Shown: positions 1 through 13,242 of the stretch, piece after piece
How positions within the stretch are numbered: the first letter of the stretch is position 1
Layout of the letters: each line of letters starts with the position of its first letter
Source of the DNA: Balamuthia mandrillaris
Taxonomy: Eukaryota > Discosea > Longamoebia > Balamuthiidae
Assembly (NCBI GenBank): GCA_031835245.1
Contig: JAVKOQ010000068.1
Coordinates: 124,001 to 188,000, forward strand
Direction: 5' to 3'
Length of the DNA stretch: 64,000 bases
Made by a program: the position numbers and the translations under genes
The notes under the pieces: generated by a model
Told to the model about the DNA's origin: nothing
The model's database searches: none
The model's input: the letters and a program-made list of their open reading frames with translations, nothing else

Positions 1-886
<886 letters not shown>

Positions 887-1393
887 TTTCTTTCACTTGG
901 GTAAAAACCGTGTATCTGTGTCTTGAAAAGCGGGAAAATCTCTCGATCAGCTCACTAATTCTACTTCACCACCTTGGCGCTACACCTTCAACAAAGCGTC
1001 TTTTCTTCTATCACGTCCTCTCAGCTTTCTTCTTCGCCGCAGTTGCGCGCTAATTCCCTATTTTTGACCAAGCCAAAAAAATAACGCTAATTCCCTTTCC
1101 CCCCATGATTATTATCGATAATTATTATGCTCATTCATGATCGATGACATCACCCATCCGATCGTATGGCGATCAGCTCGAGGGGTCTTGTGTTTTTTTT
1201 TTTGCTGTGGAAAGAAAAATAAAATAAAAGAAACGAAATGAAAACAAAAATCTAGACATCCGCCTTTCTTTGAAAGCAAAAATGAAATGGTGCCCTTTTC
1301 GGCTAGCTTCCCCCTTTGTTCAAGTATCGGAAGTTGAGGGCCGGCTCTAAACTGTGCACATGAGAAATAGCAGCTGTGCAGGACAGCGACGTG
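887..1393. other. Intergenic gap, sorting nexin promoter side
   Basis: This gap lies between the start of the nexin (886) and the stop of the VPS9 gene (1394), both on the - strand. It should hold the VPS9 3' untranslated region and the nexin promoter. I see no coding exon and no clear core promoter motif. Confidence 0.5.
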
Positions 1394-3558
1394 TTAACCT
1401 CCGTTCGATCCTGTGGAGAGCAATAAGAGAAGAAGAGGTGAGGTCACACTTACCGGTAAAAGTGGTGAGACAATATCCAAATTGAGCTCTCTTCTCATCG
1501 TCCATTGCAAAGTTGTCCATGAAAGCAACAATCTGTCGGAGGTTGTTGGATGGTATTAACAAAGACTGTACCAATGCGTAAGCGAACAGAGGCAACACCG
1601 CATCAGCGCTAATGCTTGATAAGCCAGAGCGAAGCTTTGCTTCTTGATTGAGCAGCTGTACCACGCTGTGTATCGTGTCAAGCATATCCACCGGCACCTT
1701 TTGTTTTGTTTGTTTGTTTTTTTTGGTTTTTTGTGAAAAAGCGAGGATGGAGCAGCCATCATAGAAACGAACAGACAAAAAAAAATCCAATGCAAAATAC
1801 TAACCAAACCAAACAAAAGGGAGTCCAACTCGAATGCAGCAGCGCGATAGGGCTCCTGTTGCATAAAGTCGCCGCCGTTTGCGGATGATTCTTTGATTGG
1901 TTGGAGGTACTTAACGTTTGCGTCAACATAAACAATCTATTCTACAATAACAGAGACTAAACAGGATAACGAAGGAAGGAAGAAGATAAAAGAGCCCGAC
2001 GAAAGCACAAGAGCAAAACCAAGAACAAAAGAGAAGGAATGCAGAAAAGCGTACTTCAGGAGGTATATCAAGTTGTTTCGGGGGCAGTGACCGGTGATAC
2101 GAGTGCAATTGTAACAGCTTTTCGTTGGTGAAATCACATGAGTAGACGGATGGAGGTGTGTAGGAGTCGGTTGGCTGAGGAGACAGTCTAAAACAGTAGT
2201 CATGAATGACTGGAAAGATGCATCTGCTGATAAAAAGGCGTAGCTTTGGGGCGTGTATACTCTCTATGTTGTGATCTTCCATCATTTCGTCCAGCAGATT
2301 CTGTTGATATTAGGAAAATAAGTAACAGAGAGAGAGAGAGAGAGAGAGAGGGACATTACAAGCAAAAATCCAGTTATATCGATCGGAAGGAACCTTCCGT
2401 CCGCTTCTTTGAGAGCTTCCAATAGCCGCTGAACCTTCATTCCTAAGTGCGAAGTGTGTTATTGTTATACTCGTTGTATGAAACAAAATATACTAACCTT
2501 CTTTGAAACGCTGATCCAGTAAAATACCATCAAAAGTGCTTTGCTTTTTCTCATTCAATACATGAAATCCTAACTCAGCATAATGGCCTCCACCCGTGTC
2601 TGTCTGTAACAATAATTCCTTGAGCTGTGAACTCCGTGTGGGAACGTCCACACATGTTGCAAATTCTCGCAGCTGTACATAGGCGTTGCTTGCCAAAGCT
2701 TTTCGTTTCTCCACTCGCTAATGGTTTAGTTTAAGAATGTGTTGTGAATTTTAAAGCAATAACCAACCGTTGAAGAAAGGGAAATGACAAAGGAAAAAAA
2801 ATAGAAAGAATGAAACAAACAAAGTGAGAAAGTTGAGGGAAGAAGAAGGAAGGGTCCTTACAGCTAAAAGCTTGGTTAGCCGCCGAATGGTAGAGTCTTG
2901 AGTGTACATCGCAGTTGGCTCTACAAAGAGAGAAGTGGAGATAATAGGCGAGTTCTCCACCTTCATCGTTTTAATAATCTGTGCTAGTTCTTCTTGCTTT
3001 GCATTAAGTACATTGATTTTTTGTTGCTCCGTCTCATACTGTAATGATAACCGTGCTAGTTTTAGCTGCATGAGAGTTCGTGTGCTATTGTGGTAATAAC
3101 AAAAGATATGTTATTAATTTTCTCAAAAGAACAAAACAAAACTATATGCCAACCTTCTTATCAAGGGATAGTTGGCCCATGTGCGAAAGCTTTGGATGTC
3201 TTGTTTGGTTTGAACAATCACCTTTCGTTCTTTTTGTTTTAACAGCTTCATTGTTTCAGAACAAGCAGCAGCTGTGTCTTTCAGAATTGACCTTTTTAAA
3301 AAATTAGGAAATGGAGGAAAAGATGGGCAAAAAAAAAAGGTTATATAGTACTTGTAACGGTAAAGCTGCAGTTTTCTCTGTTGAGCGATTGGCAAAGCGT
3401 CAGAAAGATGACCAGAGAAGAAAAAGGGTAAGTTTTACCTTCTTCCGTTCAGATATTTTTTTCTTATTGGCATCTTTGCTGCTGGGGGTAAGTCCTCCTT
3501 TTGTGTTCTGAGAGAGAGAGAGAGAGAGCAAGAGAGAGCAAGAGAGAGCAAGAGAGAG

Positions 3559-3593
<35 letters not shown>

Positions 3594-5673
3594 TTAACAA
3601 CAGAATACACGGAAAGGACAGTAGAGACCATACATTATTGAGTTGAACGTTTTCTTCTTCACGTATTTCCTCAAAAAACGCATCGGTACTTTTCTTTAGC
3701 AAAGGAATGTCCATGAGAAAGAGCCCAAGTGCTAACTGGGTTGAAGAATTGTTTAAGGTATTCGGAGACGCAATTACAGGGGAAGATGAGGAGGAAAGAG
3801 AAGATGTAAAACGAGTGGAAGTGGCGGATGGCGAAGAAGACGATGGAGACGAAGTCTGAAGGCTGCTCAGTCGATGGCGGAGAACAGGAGAGTTGGAGCT
3901 AACACTGGCAAAGTAGTTGCGTTTGTGGGCAGGCATCTTCATGATTTCCTCTTCCCAAAGTTCAGAGAGAGAAGAGTGGTAGCGACGCGATTCACCACTA
4001 TCAGCCAATTTGTTGGTTGATTGTTCATCTGATATAGCGAGGGAGTGCGTTGCAGCAAATGGAGAAGATAAAGGAGAGGCTAGTGCCACCGGTTGGGAGT
4101 ACGATAAAAAAGAGGTGTAGGAAGAATAAGAAGAGCTCTGAGCGCTGAGAGAAGCTGGAGACGGAGAGGACGGTGCAGCAAGAGGAGCAGAAAAGGATCG
4201 AGAGATAGAGTGTTCATTTTGTGCACTTGTGGATGTCGGAGAGGAAGATTGTGGGAGGGTAGAATTGGACGAATAGGCGGAGTCGTGGCTTTTGGGTGAG
4301 AGAGAAGACGGAGAGTAGTTGCTAGGATCCGACAGAGAGGCTTTGTTAGCAAGGAATAAGCTGTTAATGGCGAGGCAGGAAGGTGAGGCAGGAGATGCTG
4401 ACGTAGAGGAAGAGGAGGACGTGCGAGAGGTCTTTTGAGAAGAGCTTGTCGAAGAGGGAGCCGTGCCAGAGTAATCGTTGCTAAAGTCGGATTCTTCAAA
4501 GGAGGTGAAAACGTCAGTTGAGGTATGCTGTTGCCTGCCCAACAGCTCTGCCTCTATGTTTTTGTTAAAGCTATTTTCTATCTCTTCCTCCCAACCTTGT
4601 TGCATGCGCAGCTTCCAGCTATTACGTGCAAGGCTTGGCCGACAGTCTTCCTCTTCCAAACAACCTTGTTCTTGTTTGGTGTCAGTCGTCCGTCTTACTC
4701 CATCTCCTCCTTCTCCTCCTCTTCTTCTTCCACCTCCTCGGCTCAGTTCTGCTGAAAATCGTCTTGTGCTGTGCTGGAGGGAGGCTGAATCACCGCTGCT
4801 AGCCAAGACGCTGGGTTTGACAACACCTGGCCACGCCATCCCCGTACTGCTGTTTTTCCCTGGCATGACGATCATTGAAACACTTTCAGTGACAACATCA
4901 TCACCATTTTCGGCACCGCCTTCTTTATCGCCACCACTAACTTCCCTTGCCAGCGGAGAGCTTTGTAGCCGCTGTCGGAATGCAGCTATTTCGTTAGTCA
5001 GCTGGCGTACTCTTACTTGTTCTTGTTCTTCTTCATCCTCCCTGGTTGTTGTGTCCTCCTCTGCAATTTTTTCCTTTGGCGATAGTTCCTCTTCCTCTTT
5101 TACTTCCTCTTTCTCTTTCGCTATCTCTGCTTTTTTCTCAAACTTTTGTGGTCCCAGAGAGAAACGCCCGTCCTTTGCTATGTGTTGTTTGGCACCACCA
5201 TTCTTTCTTGCTCTCGTGGTTTTGTGTTTGCTCCTCTTCTCTCTCATGGTGGCGTTTCCTCCTCGCTCCCCACGACTGCTGGTAGTTCTCATCCGTGGAG
5301 AGCCGATGAAAATGTTGCGACCCTCTCCTTTCTTCGTGTCCTGCGCCAGTCCTTCTCTTCTCGAGGCAAAGAGGTCCTGCCATACTCCACGCGAAGGAGA
5401 AGGAGAGGAGGCTATCGTGCTTCGACGTCCTTGTTGTTGCGACGGTATTAACTCTGCAGAAGTAGAAGAAGAGATTTTGTTGTCGTTGTCGTCATCAACG
5501 CACTGAGAAGAAGGAGAAGCGTTGGAAGCAGCGGCGTCTTCCGTATGGCGTGGTCCGCTTCCTTCTGTTACAGCTTCCTGCGACATAACGTTCCCGCGTT
5601 GAGAAAAAACCGTAATCTTCACCGCGTGTCTGCCTTTGTAACCAGCTGCAACAGTAGTAGTTGGACTTTTTTG
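1394..5673 (-). CDS. VPS9-domain protein (probable Rab5-family GEF), 12 exons
   Basis: Exons on the - strand: 3634-5673, 3439-3507, 3352-3377, 3222-3291, 3154-3189, 2862-3065, 2498-2717, 2360-2442, 2055-2300, 1805-1909, 1454-1697, 1394-1410. From the ATG at 5586 they sum to 1090 codons with every phase closing. The first exon is open back to a splice acceptor at 5673, so more N-terminal exons are possible. The first 650 residues are low complexity: acidic/lysine-rich, then very Ser-rich. A coiled coil follows (LSLQYETEQQKINVLNAKQ). The C-terminus is a VPS9 domain: helical lead-in LLEALKEADGRFLPIDI, then VDMLDTIHSVVQLL, core ISADAVLPLFAYALVQS and FGYCLTTFT, ending four residues later. VPS9 domains activate Rab5/Vps21-type GTPases on endosomes. 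The Asp of the SADxxLP core is present. One exon is 26 bases and one intron only 32 bases. Confidence 0.85.
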
Positions 5674-6323
5674 CTGAAGAAACAAAAAGGAGGAAAGAAG
5701 TTTAAACAACAAAGCTATAAAGGGAAAGAAAGAGAAAAGAAGGGGGAGAAAAAAGAAAACAGAGAGAAAAAGGCTTTGGGATAGAATAGAAGGCGAGCAG
5801 TGCAACGTCTGCCGATGATCTACAAGATCTTCTTGGCGGCGCCGTAGTGTAACGAATTTGGTTTGATAAAATTGGCACGCACCTCAAAGCTCCCCCCGCA
5901 CGCTCGTGATGAGAGGTCCTAACCCTACCTAACCGTTGCCTTACTTTGCGCCACCCCTCCAAACGAGAGAGAAAATAGGAGAGAGGGTGGGGGTGGAGGT
6001 GTAAGAGAGAGCGAGGAAGGGGGTGTTCTCTCTTCTCTCTCCCTCTTGTTGCTCGTTGGTTTGCTTTGGTGAAGATTTTTTCGATTTCGAAACGCCAAAG
6101 GGGCCAATATATTGGATTGTTGTCATACTTATCGTTCGTTTTCGAAATATATCTCCTTGTGGGGGTGAACACGTCCTCTTTTACCTTTATCAGTAAATAC
6201 GGACGGATGCGTCGATCTACCCAGACTAGATCAGATCTTGTTTTTTCCCTTTTCGGACCAGCAAAAAAAAAGCCACGTCTTTCTTTTATCTTATCTCGTG
6301 TTTATCAAGAAGAAAGAGACCTC
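5674..6323. promoter_or_regulatory. Divergent intergenic region between the VPS9 gene and ELP4
   Basis: About 650 bases between divergently transcribed genes, so both promoters should lie here, and possibly a first non-coding or short coding exon of the VPS9 gene. It contains GA-rich tracts at 5685-5780 and 5960-6045. No TATA element at a convincing distance was recognised. Confidence 0.4.
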
Positions 6324-8253
6324 ATGCACCAGAAGAAGACCACGACCACCTTCACCAAGTTCACTCGCGGGGGCGGTGGCGGGGTCACACGGAAGGGTGC
6401 CAAGCCGACAAGCATCGCTCCCAAACTACCCGATGGCACAAAACCCTCCGTCCACAACGGCCAGCTTTTAGTGTCCTCTGGCCTCCACGATCTCGACGGT
6501 AAAGCATCGTCATCAATCTTTCTTTTCCTCTTTTTTTATATTTACTTTTTTTTTCTCTCTTTTTTTTGGGGGGTCGGTCATGCCTCTCGAGTACAGAGGT
6601 GATTGGTGGAGGCATTGCTGTGGGGACTGTGTTCTTGTTGTTGGAGGACAAGAACACGGGCCATGGAAGGACCCTGCTCAAATACTTTGTGAGCGAAGGC
6701 CTGTCCTGCCGACATGGAGTGCTGCTGGCTGCTGCTGACCCCACGCCTGACCAGTTGCTTCGGCAGCTGCCCTCCGAGGCCACTCGTGAGTCCGCACTCT
6801 TGTCCGAGGAAGAGAAGGTACCTCCTCTGCTCTGTTTCCTTTGACTATTTGCTGAGGGCTGGAACCTGATCTGATGACAAATGGCAGAAAGAGCATGACC
6901 TAAAGATAGCATGGCAGTACCAAAAGTATTTGGGAGGAGCTAAGGACGATAGTACTAGTGGAGCCTCCAGTGCTGCTAGTGGATCTTCTGCTGCTCCCTC
7001 CAAACCAACACGCTCTTCTGCCTCCTCCCTTTCTCCATCACGTACTTTCTATTTTCCTCGTGTTGTTTGTTTGTTTGTTTGTTTGTTTGTTTGTTTGTTT
7101 GTTTGTTTGTTTGTTTGTTTGTTTGTTTGTTTGTTTGTTTGTTTGTTTGTTTGTTTGTTTGTTTGTTGTTTGTTTGTTTGTTTGTTTGTTTGTTTGTTTG
7201 TTTGTTTGTTTTTGTTGTTTGTTTTTGTTGTTTGCTTCTTATTCTCTTGCTTTTTTTGTTCTGGTTGATACAAAAAAAAAGCACGCAAGCTTCGGCCGTT
7301 TTGTCACACGTTTGACCTCGCAACCCCCCGCAAGTACGAAGAGCTGCCACTCACAGGACAAGGGGAGGGGCAGGTCTGTCGGCTGGACATTAACGAACTT
7401 CCACAACAAATAAACGACACTTCGTCACACAACCTCTACCAGCAAGTCTATCATCACATCGTCCAATTCGCTGGGGCTTCAACACCATCGCCCCAACCTA
7501 CAGCGGGGGGCGAAGCCAAACCACCAACCATTACCCGTCTCGCCTTGTTCTCTCTTGGTCACCCACTTTGGCGGTTGGATACTGACAATGAGGTAAAATA
7601 CTCTTGTTATTGGTTTATCACGCACTTACGGTATCATGTCGATGAACAAGAAAAACGAAAGGGAAATGCTGTGTTTTCTACACGCATTGAAAGGCTTCCT
7701 GCGGTCCTCTTTGGCGGTTTGCTTCATCACCATTCCGCAACATCTTTATTCCTCATCGTTTTTGCGGAAGGCAGCTCACGCCTGCGACACTGTCACCACC
7801 ATTCATTCCTTTAAAGGTATTTGTTTCTTTCATTATTGTTGCTGTTCTTCTATTTCTTCTCGTTCTTCTGCTGCCGCCTTTGCTTTGTTCATTTCTCGAT
7901 CTAGAGCTGAGCAAAACAAACAACTACAAACAGGAAGTGGAGATCAGGTATCAACGGCGTACAAGGACTACTCTGGTCTGTTCGACATTATAAAACTGCC
8001 ACGACTCAACTCGCTGATGACTCATCTTCCAGACACTCTAAACTATGCTTTTAAAGTCGGTCGTCGCAAACTGAGCATCGAGAAGCTTCATCTCCCACCG
8101 GAGACCGTACGGGATGCACAAGACGAGGAAACAACAGTCATCTCTTCGAAGAAAGTTGAAGTCGAAAAAGAAAGTGGAGAGGTAGTACCAAATCCAGTTT
8201 CTTCTTTGTTGTGTGCTCCTTCTGCTGGTCGTAACAATCCTCTCGACTTTTAA
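6324..8253 (+). CDS. ELP4: Elongator complex subunit 4 (PAXNEB family)
   Basis: Six exons, 6324-6498, 6597-6817, 6888-7041, 7282-7592, 7651-7816 and 7907-8253, give 457 codons with all phases consistent. Hallmarks in order: Lys/Gly-rich start, LDEVIGGGIAVGTV, LLKYFVSEG followed by HGVLLAAADPTPDQLL, LKIAWQYQKY, FCHTFDL, LFSLGHPLW, HALKGFLRSSLAVCFITIP, YKDYSGLFDIIKLPRLNSL, then RRKLSIEKLHLPPE and the family's terminal LDF. Elp4 is a RecA-fold protein forming a hexameric ring with Elp5 and Elp6. The ring binds tRNA and supports Elp3 in wobble-uridine modification. As in known Elp4 proteins no canonical Walker A is obvious. Intron 3 carries a long GTTT array. The 3' splice site of intron 4 is the least certain. 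The stop lies 26 bases from the stop of the convergent neighbour. Confidence 0.93.
7063..7216. repeat. GTTT microsatellite in ELP4 intron 3
   Basis: About 38 tandem GTTT units with one slip near 7166. The sense strand is T-rich, as in other introns of this window. The long Cys/Leu/Phe/Val open frames across it are repeat artefacts. Confidence 0.95.
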
Positions 8254-8279
8254 ATACTCCCTTTATTTATATGTACATT

Positions 8280-10311
8280 TCACACCATTTTTTTCTTCGT
8301 CCGAGGTCCATCTTTAGCTGCACTCTTACGAGAACGAGAAGACAGAGAAGAAGAAGAAGAGGCCGAAGGAGAACAAGTGCATGAAGGTGTACCCTCTTTC
8401 AGAGAGGTGCACTCCACTTGTATGAAAGCAGGACTTCCTACTGTGCACCTGATCGTCAACGGAAAAGAAGATGAAGCGCTTTCCTTACGTTCAGCTATAA
8501 ATCGAAGCGTGATGACTTCTTCGTCAGGCACGCCGTCCACGCTCACCCGTATTCCTTCCTTTCCACTTTTGGGATGGGAGAACAGAGAGATGGAGCGCAC
8601 GCGTTGTTTGGAGGCAGGAACAAACTTGTTGGTCTCCCCGACGAAAGTCCAGCGCCAAGATGAAGTCTCCAACACAGGACACACTACATAATATCTATGT
8701 TGCATGATTGGAGCAAAAGAAGGGAGGGATGGAATGATAAGAGGATGCTTTGCATCAAAGTCGTGCACCGCGTTGACAAAGTTGTCATCGTCAGCAACTT
8801 CCATTTGTGCAAAGTCATACAGTTTCGCTCCGTGATCACTTAAGCCCAAATCAACTGGCGTGATGTTGAACTGATAAGGCAGACCAGCAGCTAATATGTA
8901 AATCCATTTTGCACAACCCTCCTCGTTCTCTTCGTCATCGATAACGGTCCATTTAAAGCTGTGTTGATTGTGGTTGTTGCGCAGTTGATGACGAGAGGAC
9001 GTTACCCAAACCTGCAAAGGATTGATGGGCTGCGACACGAAAGAGAAAGCGGTTGTGTTGAACTGAGCAGTGAAGACAGTGTCCAAAGGTTTTGCTGGTT
9101 TATCTGGCTTTAGTATCAGCCCATCTTCTCTGCAAGTCTTCATTATACGTGCTGATTTTTTTTTTGAATTTGGTTAGACTTGTTTGGAAACAGAAGAACG
9201 GGAAGAAAAGGCAGCAGCAGAAGAAGAAAAAGAAGGAAGTACATCGATTGGTGTAGCCAATGCCATCAGAAGGTCCAACAGGGCCTGTTGCTAAGACGGC
9301 AGACAACGCATGCAGCTCTGGATTAGGTTCTATGCAGCCTGTAGATGGCCATTTGCAACCTGGTTGTGGTTTGCTACACCACCAAAGAAAAAAGAGGAAC
9401 TTCAGCCGAGTTAAATCACAAAGTGAAGTGAACAATTATAACCTTGTTGTCCAAAAGTTGTCTTTGAAAGGAATTAGGCCCAATGCATCAAGAAACATTG
9501 ATGTGTAGGTAACTTTCCAATTATCATTACCAGGTTGATAATCGTGAGATGCTCTCACTTTTGCGAAAACGTTGGCGAAGGCAAAGTTTGGAAAACAAGG
9601 AAGCGGAGAAGACAAAGCAGAAGAAACAAACCTTGGACTACGGTCGGAATTTCCACAGATTGAAGAAATGCATTGGGTAGAGTCATGCAATACTGAATGG
9701 TGACTCCAGTTGTGGCAGCGGCACGTCCCATTGCCAACAACCAGTGCCGAGCATTGTAAATGTTATTTTGCGTTGCATTCATTTCTGAAAAAGTTTTTAT
9801 GATCCAGTCCTTTTATACATGAGCGGTTAGAGAAGGAAAAAGAGAAGAGAGGCTACAAACCTGCTCGTAGACGGACATGCCCCAAAGTCTAGCTGTTCCC
9901 ATTAGGTACTCGAACATCTTTTGGTCGACTGGTAATGAGATGTCGTTTTCTTCTTCTATAATAAACTTGAATCCCATATCTTCATACGCATTAAAGGCAC
10001 TTGGATGGTTTGCATAAGTTAACAAGCTCGGAGGGGAAAAGAGGAGAGAAAAGAGAAGAGCACAAGTTTACCTAAAGAATCTGTTGTGAAGAACCAACGG
10101 CGGAAAATCCATTGCCTCATTCAGTGAAGCCATTCCACTTCTAAAGGCGACAGCATGCATAAGACAAACAGCGTGAAAGAGAAAAAAAATAACCAAAGAG
10201 AAAAATACTGACGGGAATATATCATAGCGGGGCTCCCAAAGCAATAGGCCACCGTTTTGATCTTTGTAGTACCACCAAGAATCTATTGCAATGATGCAAA
10301 CTGGTCAGCAA

Positions 10312-10359
<48 letters not shown>

Positions 10360-11049
10360 AAACAGAGAAACAGAGCTATAGATTCTACCGAATTGGTAAT
10401 GTTTAAACGGAAGTGCATTTTTCTTTGCTACTTTTGCGATATCTATCATTGTCTTTTCGTAACTCAGCCTGGAACAAACATCAGGATGAAGTTACTTCAA
10501 GCAAAAAAAAGCTATCAGACAAAACCAACCCTGGTTCAGTGGTATAATAATAGTAAGCGCCGTTATCAGTCCAATATCCTAAATACTGTGAGTTAGAGAG
10601 AACAATCGTGTCAGAACAAGGTACAAAAAGGGAGTAATTAAGAGAACCGAAGGGAAAAAAAACATACAGAAGTGGTAGGTTGGTTCAAAGCAGCAACGTC
10701 GGCAGGTGCTTTGCCATACATTTGACGAAGAACCTGACCCCATTCATCTATCGCTGCTGTAATGCCGCCTTCACCTTCGCTCTCTCCTCCACTTTCATTC
10801 GGTGGAGTAGGAACAAGAATGGTGCGATGGACGAAACCAGAGGGTAAGCTCTGCACCTTGCCTTGAATTCCAACACTCAATTGAAGATTGTAATGCGGAG
10901 AGATGGTATGAGTGCCCACCATGAAGTTCGTTATAGGTGATAACACGATGCTCTGTCTTATTTTGGAATAAAGCACTAGCGGTACTCCTGTAACGCACGT
11001 TTGCATAAGCAACAAGGGCCAGACAGACAGACAGACAGAGGGAGAGGGA

Positions 11050-11086
<37 letters not shown>

Positions 11087-12093
11087 GGGAAACCTCCAAA
11101 AATGCCGCCTGGAAAGAGCGATGGTGGCCAAGTGCCAAGCACCGGCTTTAGTTGTGACTCATAAATTGTGAGGTAATTCAAGAAGGGTGAATTATGCTTG
11201 GACTGCTGATGCGACTGCACCAAAGAGAACGAAGGAAACGTTGATATCGTCTGTTGCAAAAAAAGAGCATGGAGAAGAGTGACCGAGAGAGAGTGAGAAA
11301 AAAGACATAGAGAGATAGAGAGAATAATAAGCAAAAACGAGAGAAGAGACTGGCAAAAAGGGGATGGAAAAGATCGACCTCAGCGTTGTCAGAGATAGCA
11401 CAGTCGGACAATCCTTTGGGAAAGCTTTGGTCAAATGTAAGCACATTTCTATCCTCGAAAACTTTAAACTATTAATATGAAAATATATGTCAATATACAG
11501 ACGATGCATAAAAACTGGAACAAAGAAGGAAAAGAAGCATGAAAGAAGAAGAAAAAAGGAAGGAAGGAGAAAAGACATACAGCAGTGTCAAAAGGCATTC
11601 CCTCAGCACTCCAATGCAGCACAAGAGCAGTAAATGGGCCAAGGTGCTCCTCCTCTCCGTCCATCAGCGTATAGTTCATCAAGCGCAAAGCACCATCCTC
11701 CAAGTTGGGCGGAAAGCTCGTCTCCACCTCTTCCTTCAATGCAGGAGCAGAGGCCAGTGAAGAGAACCACTGGTCCTTCCAACGAAGAGCGGTGGCACCG
11801 CTGCTCAGCCACGTCCTCTCCCCGACGGACAGTCGATAGCTGCCCTCCTGCAGATTGACAGCCACCGTTAAAACGGAGTCTGTTGCTTCCAGCCCTCTAC
11901 CCGCTCCGATGCGAAGGTGTTGGGTCCAAAACGCGGAAGGAGCAGCATAAGCAGAAGGAGAAGAAAGGACTTGTGAAGACGGAGGCAGGAGGCTAGTGGA
12001 GTGTGATGATGATGGGAACAACAAGAGAGCGGAGGCGAGCCAAAGCCACCGAAACAAAAGGAGTGGGAGTTTCATGTTCGCCCATGCGATCAA
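8280..12093 (-). CDS. Secreted glycoside-hydrolase-like protein (GH36/GH27-like barrel), 13 exons
   Basis: Exons: 11581-12093, 11379-11453, 11094-11250, 10668-10987, 10530-10585, 10389-10468, 10213-10282, 10072-10140, 9861-10026, 9632-9809, 9443-9557, 9243-9373, 8280-9151. Their sum is exactly 934 codons including stop. An ATG at 12075 is an alternative start. The N-terminus is a signal peptide (MKLPLLLFRWLWLASALLLF). The middle resembles a TIM-barrel glycosidase: YWTDNGAYYYY, HYQFDSWWYYKDQNGG, IQYCMTLPNAFLQS, VRASHDYQP, then LSAVLATGPVGPSDGIGYTN, which recalls the barrel end of alpha-galactosidase or raffinose-synthase type enzymes. A C-terminal beta-rich part ends in a Ser-rich, basic tail. 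Aspartates in YWTDNG and FDSWW are plausible active-site residues, but this is inference. Substrate unknown. It would enter the secretory pathway. Confidence 0.75.
10317..10354. repeat. GA tract in intron of the hydrolase gene
   Basis: GA dinucleotides inside the intron between exons 10213-10282 and 10389-10468. It is CT on the coding strand. Confidence 0.9.
11027..11083. repeat. ACAG/GGGAGA/GA compound tract in intron of the hydrolase gene
   Basis: A GACA run, then GGGAGA, then GA, within the intron between exons 10668-10987 and 11094-11250. It is pyrimidine-rich on the coding strand. Confidence 0.9.
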
Positions 12094-12424
12094 TCAACGA
12101 CAGCTGCTACTTCCTGTGGCCACGCAGGTGGCGCAGCAGGGAAAGGGAAGGAGAGAAGGAAGGGAATGAGGAGACGCAAAGAGACAGCAGCGGCTGCCGC
12201 AGTTGTGGCCAAGGCGAGGGTCGTTTCTTTGTTGCGCCCTCCCTCCCCAATTAATTATTTGACTGAAAAGAAATGGCAAGGGAAAAATGGGCTGCAAAAT
12301 CGTCCCTGCGCCTCCCTGCTACTTTTAGCGGGGAAATCAATGTCGACAAGGACCATTGCCAAACCAAAGCATTGCGCGTTGATCATTTACTATTAGAGAG
12401 AGAAACGATAACATCCGGGTCGTC
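12094..12424. promoter_or_regulatory. Divergent intergenic region
   Basis: About 330 bases separate the start codons of the hydrolase gene (-) and the small protein gene (+), so both promoters are expected here. The left half is GA/GC-rich and the right half AT-rich. No specific site recognised. Confidence 0.4.
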
Positions 12425-12907
12425 ATGAAATACTTTGAAAACGCAAGAGAGAAAGAGAAAGAGATGTTGAGGCACGGAAAGGCTTCCTTTATCTGCTCGC
12501 TGCCACCCGTTGTGACCACCCCACGTTTATTTTCCTCCTCTCCTAGTACTATCACCGCCGTTTCTTCCCACTTCGCGCCCCTCTCTTTGTGGGGGAACCT
12601 GGCTCACAACAAGCCTGCTGATGGTAGGTAGCTCCCTGTTTTTTCACTCTCCCCTGTTGTGATTGATTAGTTTTTTAAAAAACCTTTTCACTCACGCGCT
12701 CTTCCGTCGAATGATTTGTTTATTTACTAGCATCGACGATGAGCATGCGGCAGTACACTTCCTACCACAAGCCCCGGTCCTCCAAAGTACGCAAAAGGGT
12801 AGAGGCCAATCGAAACCGGAGAAGAGAGCTGCAAGACGAACGAACCCGACTGAAAGGCCTGGAACGACAAAGAAGGCGTTTCGAGTTTCTAGTCAGAGAA
12901 AGGGTGA

Positions 12908-12941
<34 letters not shown>

Positions 12942-13175
12942 GCTTGTGGGTGAAAGACGAAATCTAATCTTTGATGGTTGCCTCAACGATAGGTTAAAGC
13001 AGAAAAGAAAGGCTTCCCAGGAGTGGACTTTTCTCCAAGAGAGAAGGAGATTGTGGGTCCATGGAAGATACCCGGCCTCTTCTACCCAAAGCCCAGGTCC
13101 AGGCAGGATCCCAACGCCATCTCCGACTTAAGCCTTCACCTTCAGGACGATGGCTCTAAACCACAGCAACAATAA
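12425..13175 (+). CDS. Small basic protein, possibly mitochondrial, function unknown
   Basis: Three exons with consistent phases: 12425-12623, 12731-12903 and 12993-13175. Starting at 12425 gives 184 residues, at the second ATG (12464) 171. From the second start the N-terminus (MLRHGKASFICSLPP, then RLFSSSPS) looks like a mitochondrial presequence: basic, hydroxylated, no acidic residues. The middle is strongly basic and helical (KVRKRVEANRNRRRELQDER). The C-terminal exon has GFPGVDFSPREKEIVGPW, then IPGLFYPKPRSR. I do not recognise the family. A mitochondrial ribosome-associated protein is a guess from composition. Intron 2 has a CT tract on the sense strand (12909-12938). The start choice is unproven. 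Confidence 0.6.
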
Positions 13176-13206
13176 TTTGGTTACTTCCTCTTCTCCGGCA
13201 AAGCAG

Positions 13207-13242
<36 letters not shown>

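Noticed and set aside
4478-5506. 342-codon open frame on the + strand
   Set aside because: Antisense shadow of the Ser-rich first exon of the VPS9 gene.
5920-5950. Telomere-like CCTAACCCTACCTAACC
   Set aside because: Only about two and a half irregular units; no array.
6930-7413. Cys/Leu/Phe/Val and Asn/Lys/Gln/Thr open frames
   Set aside because: GTTT array inside ELP4 intron 3.
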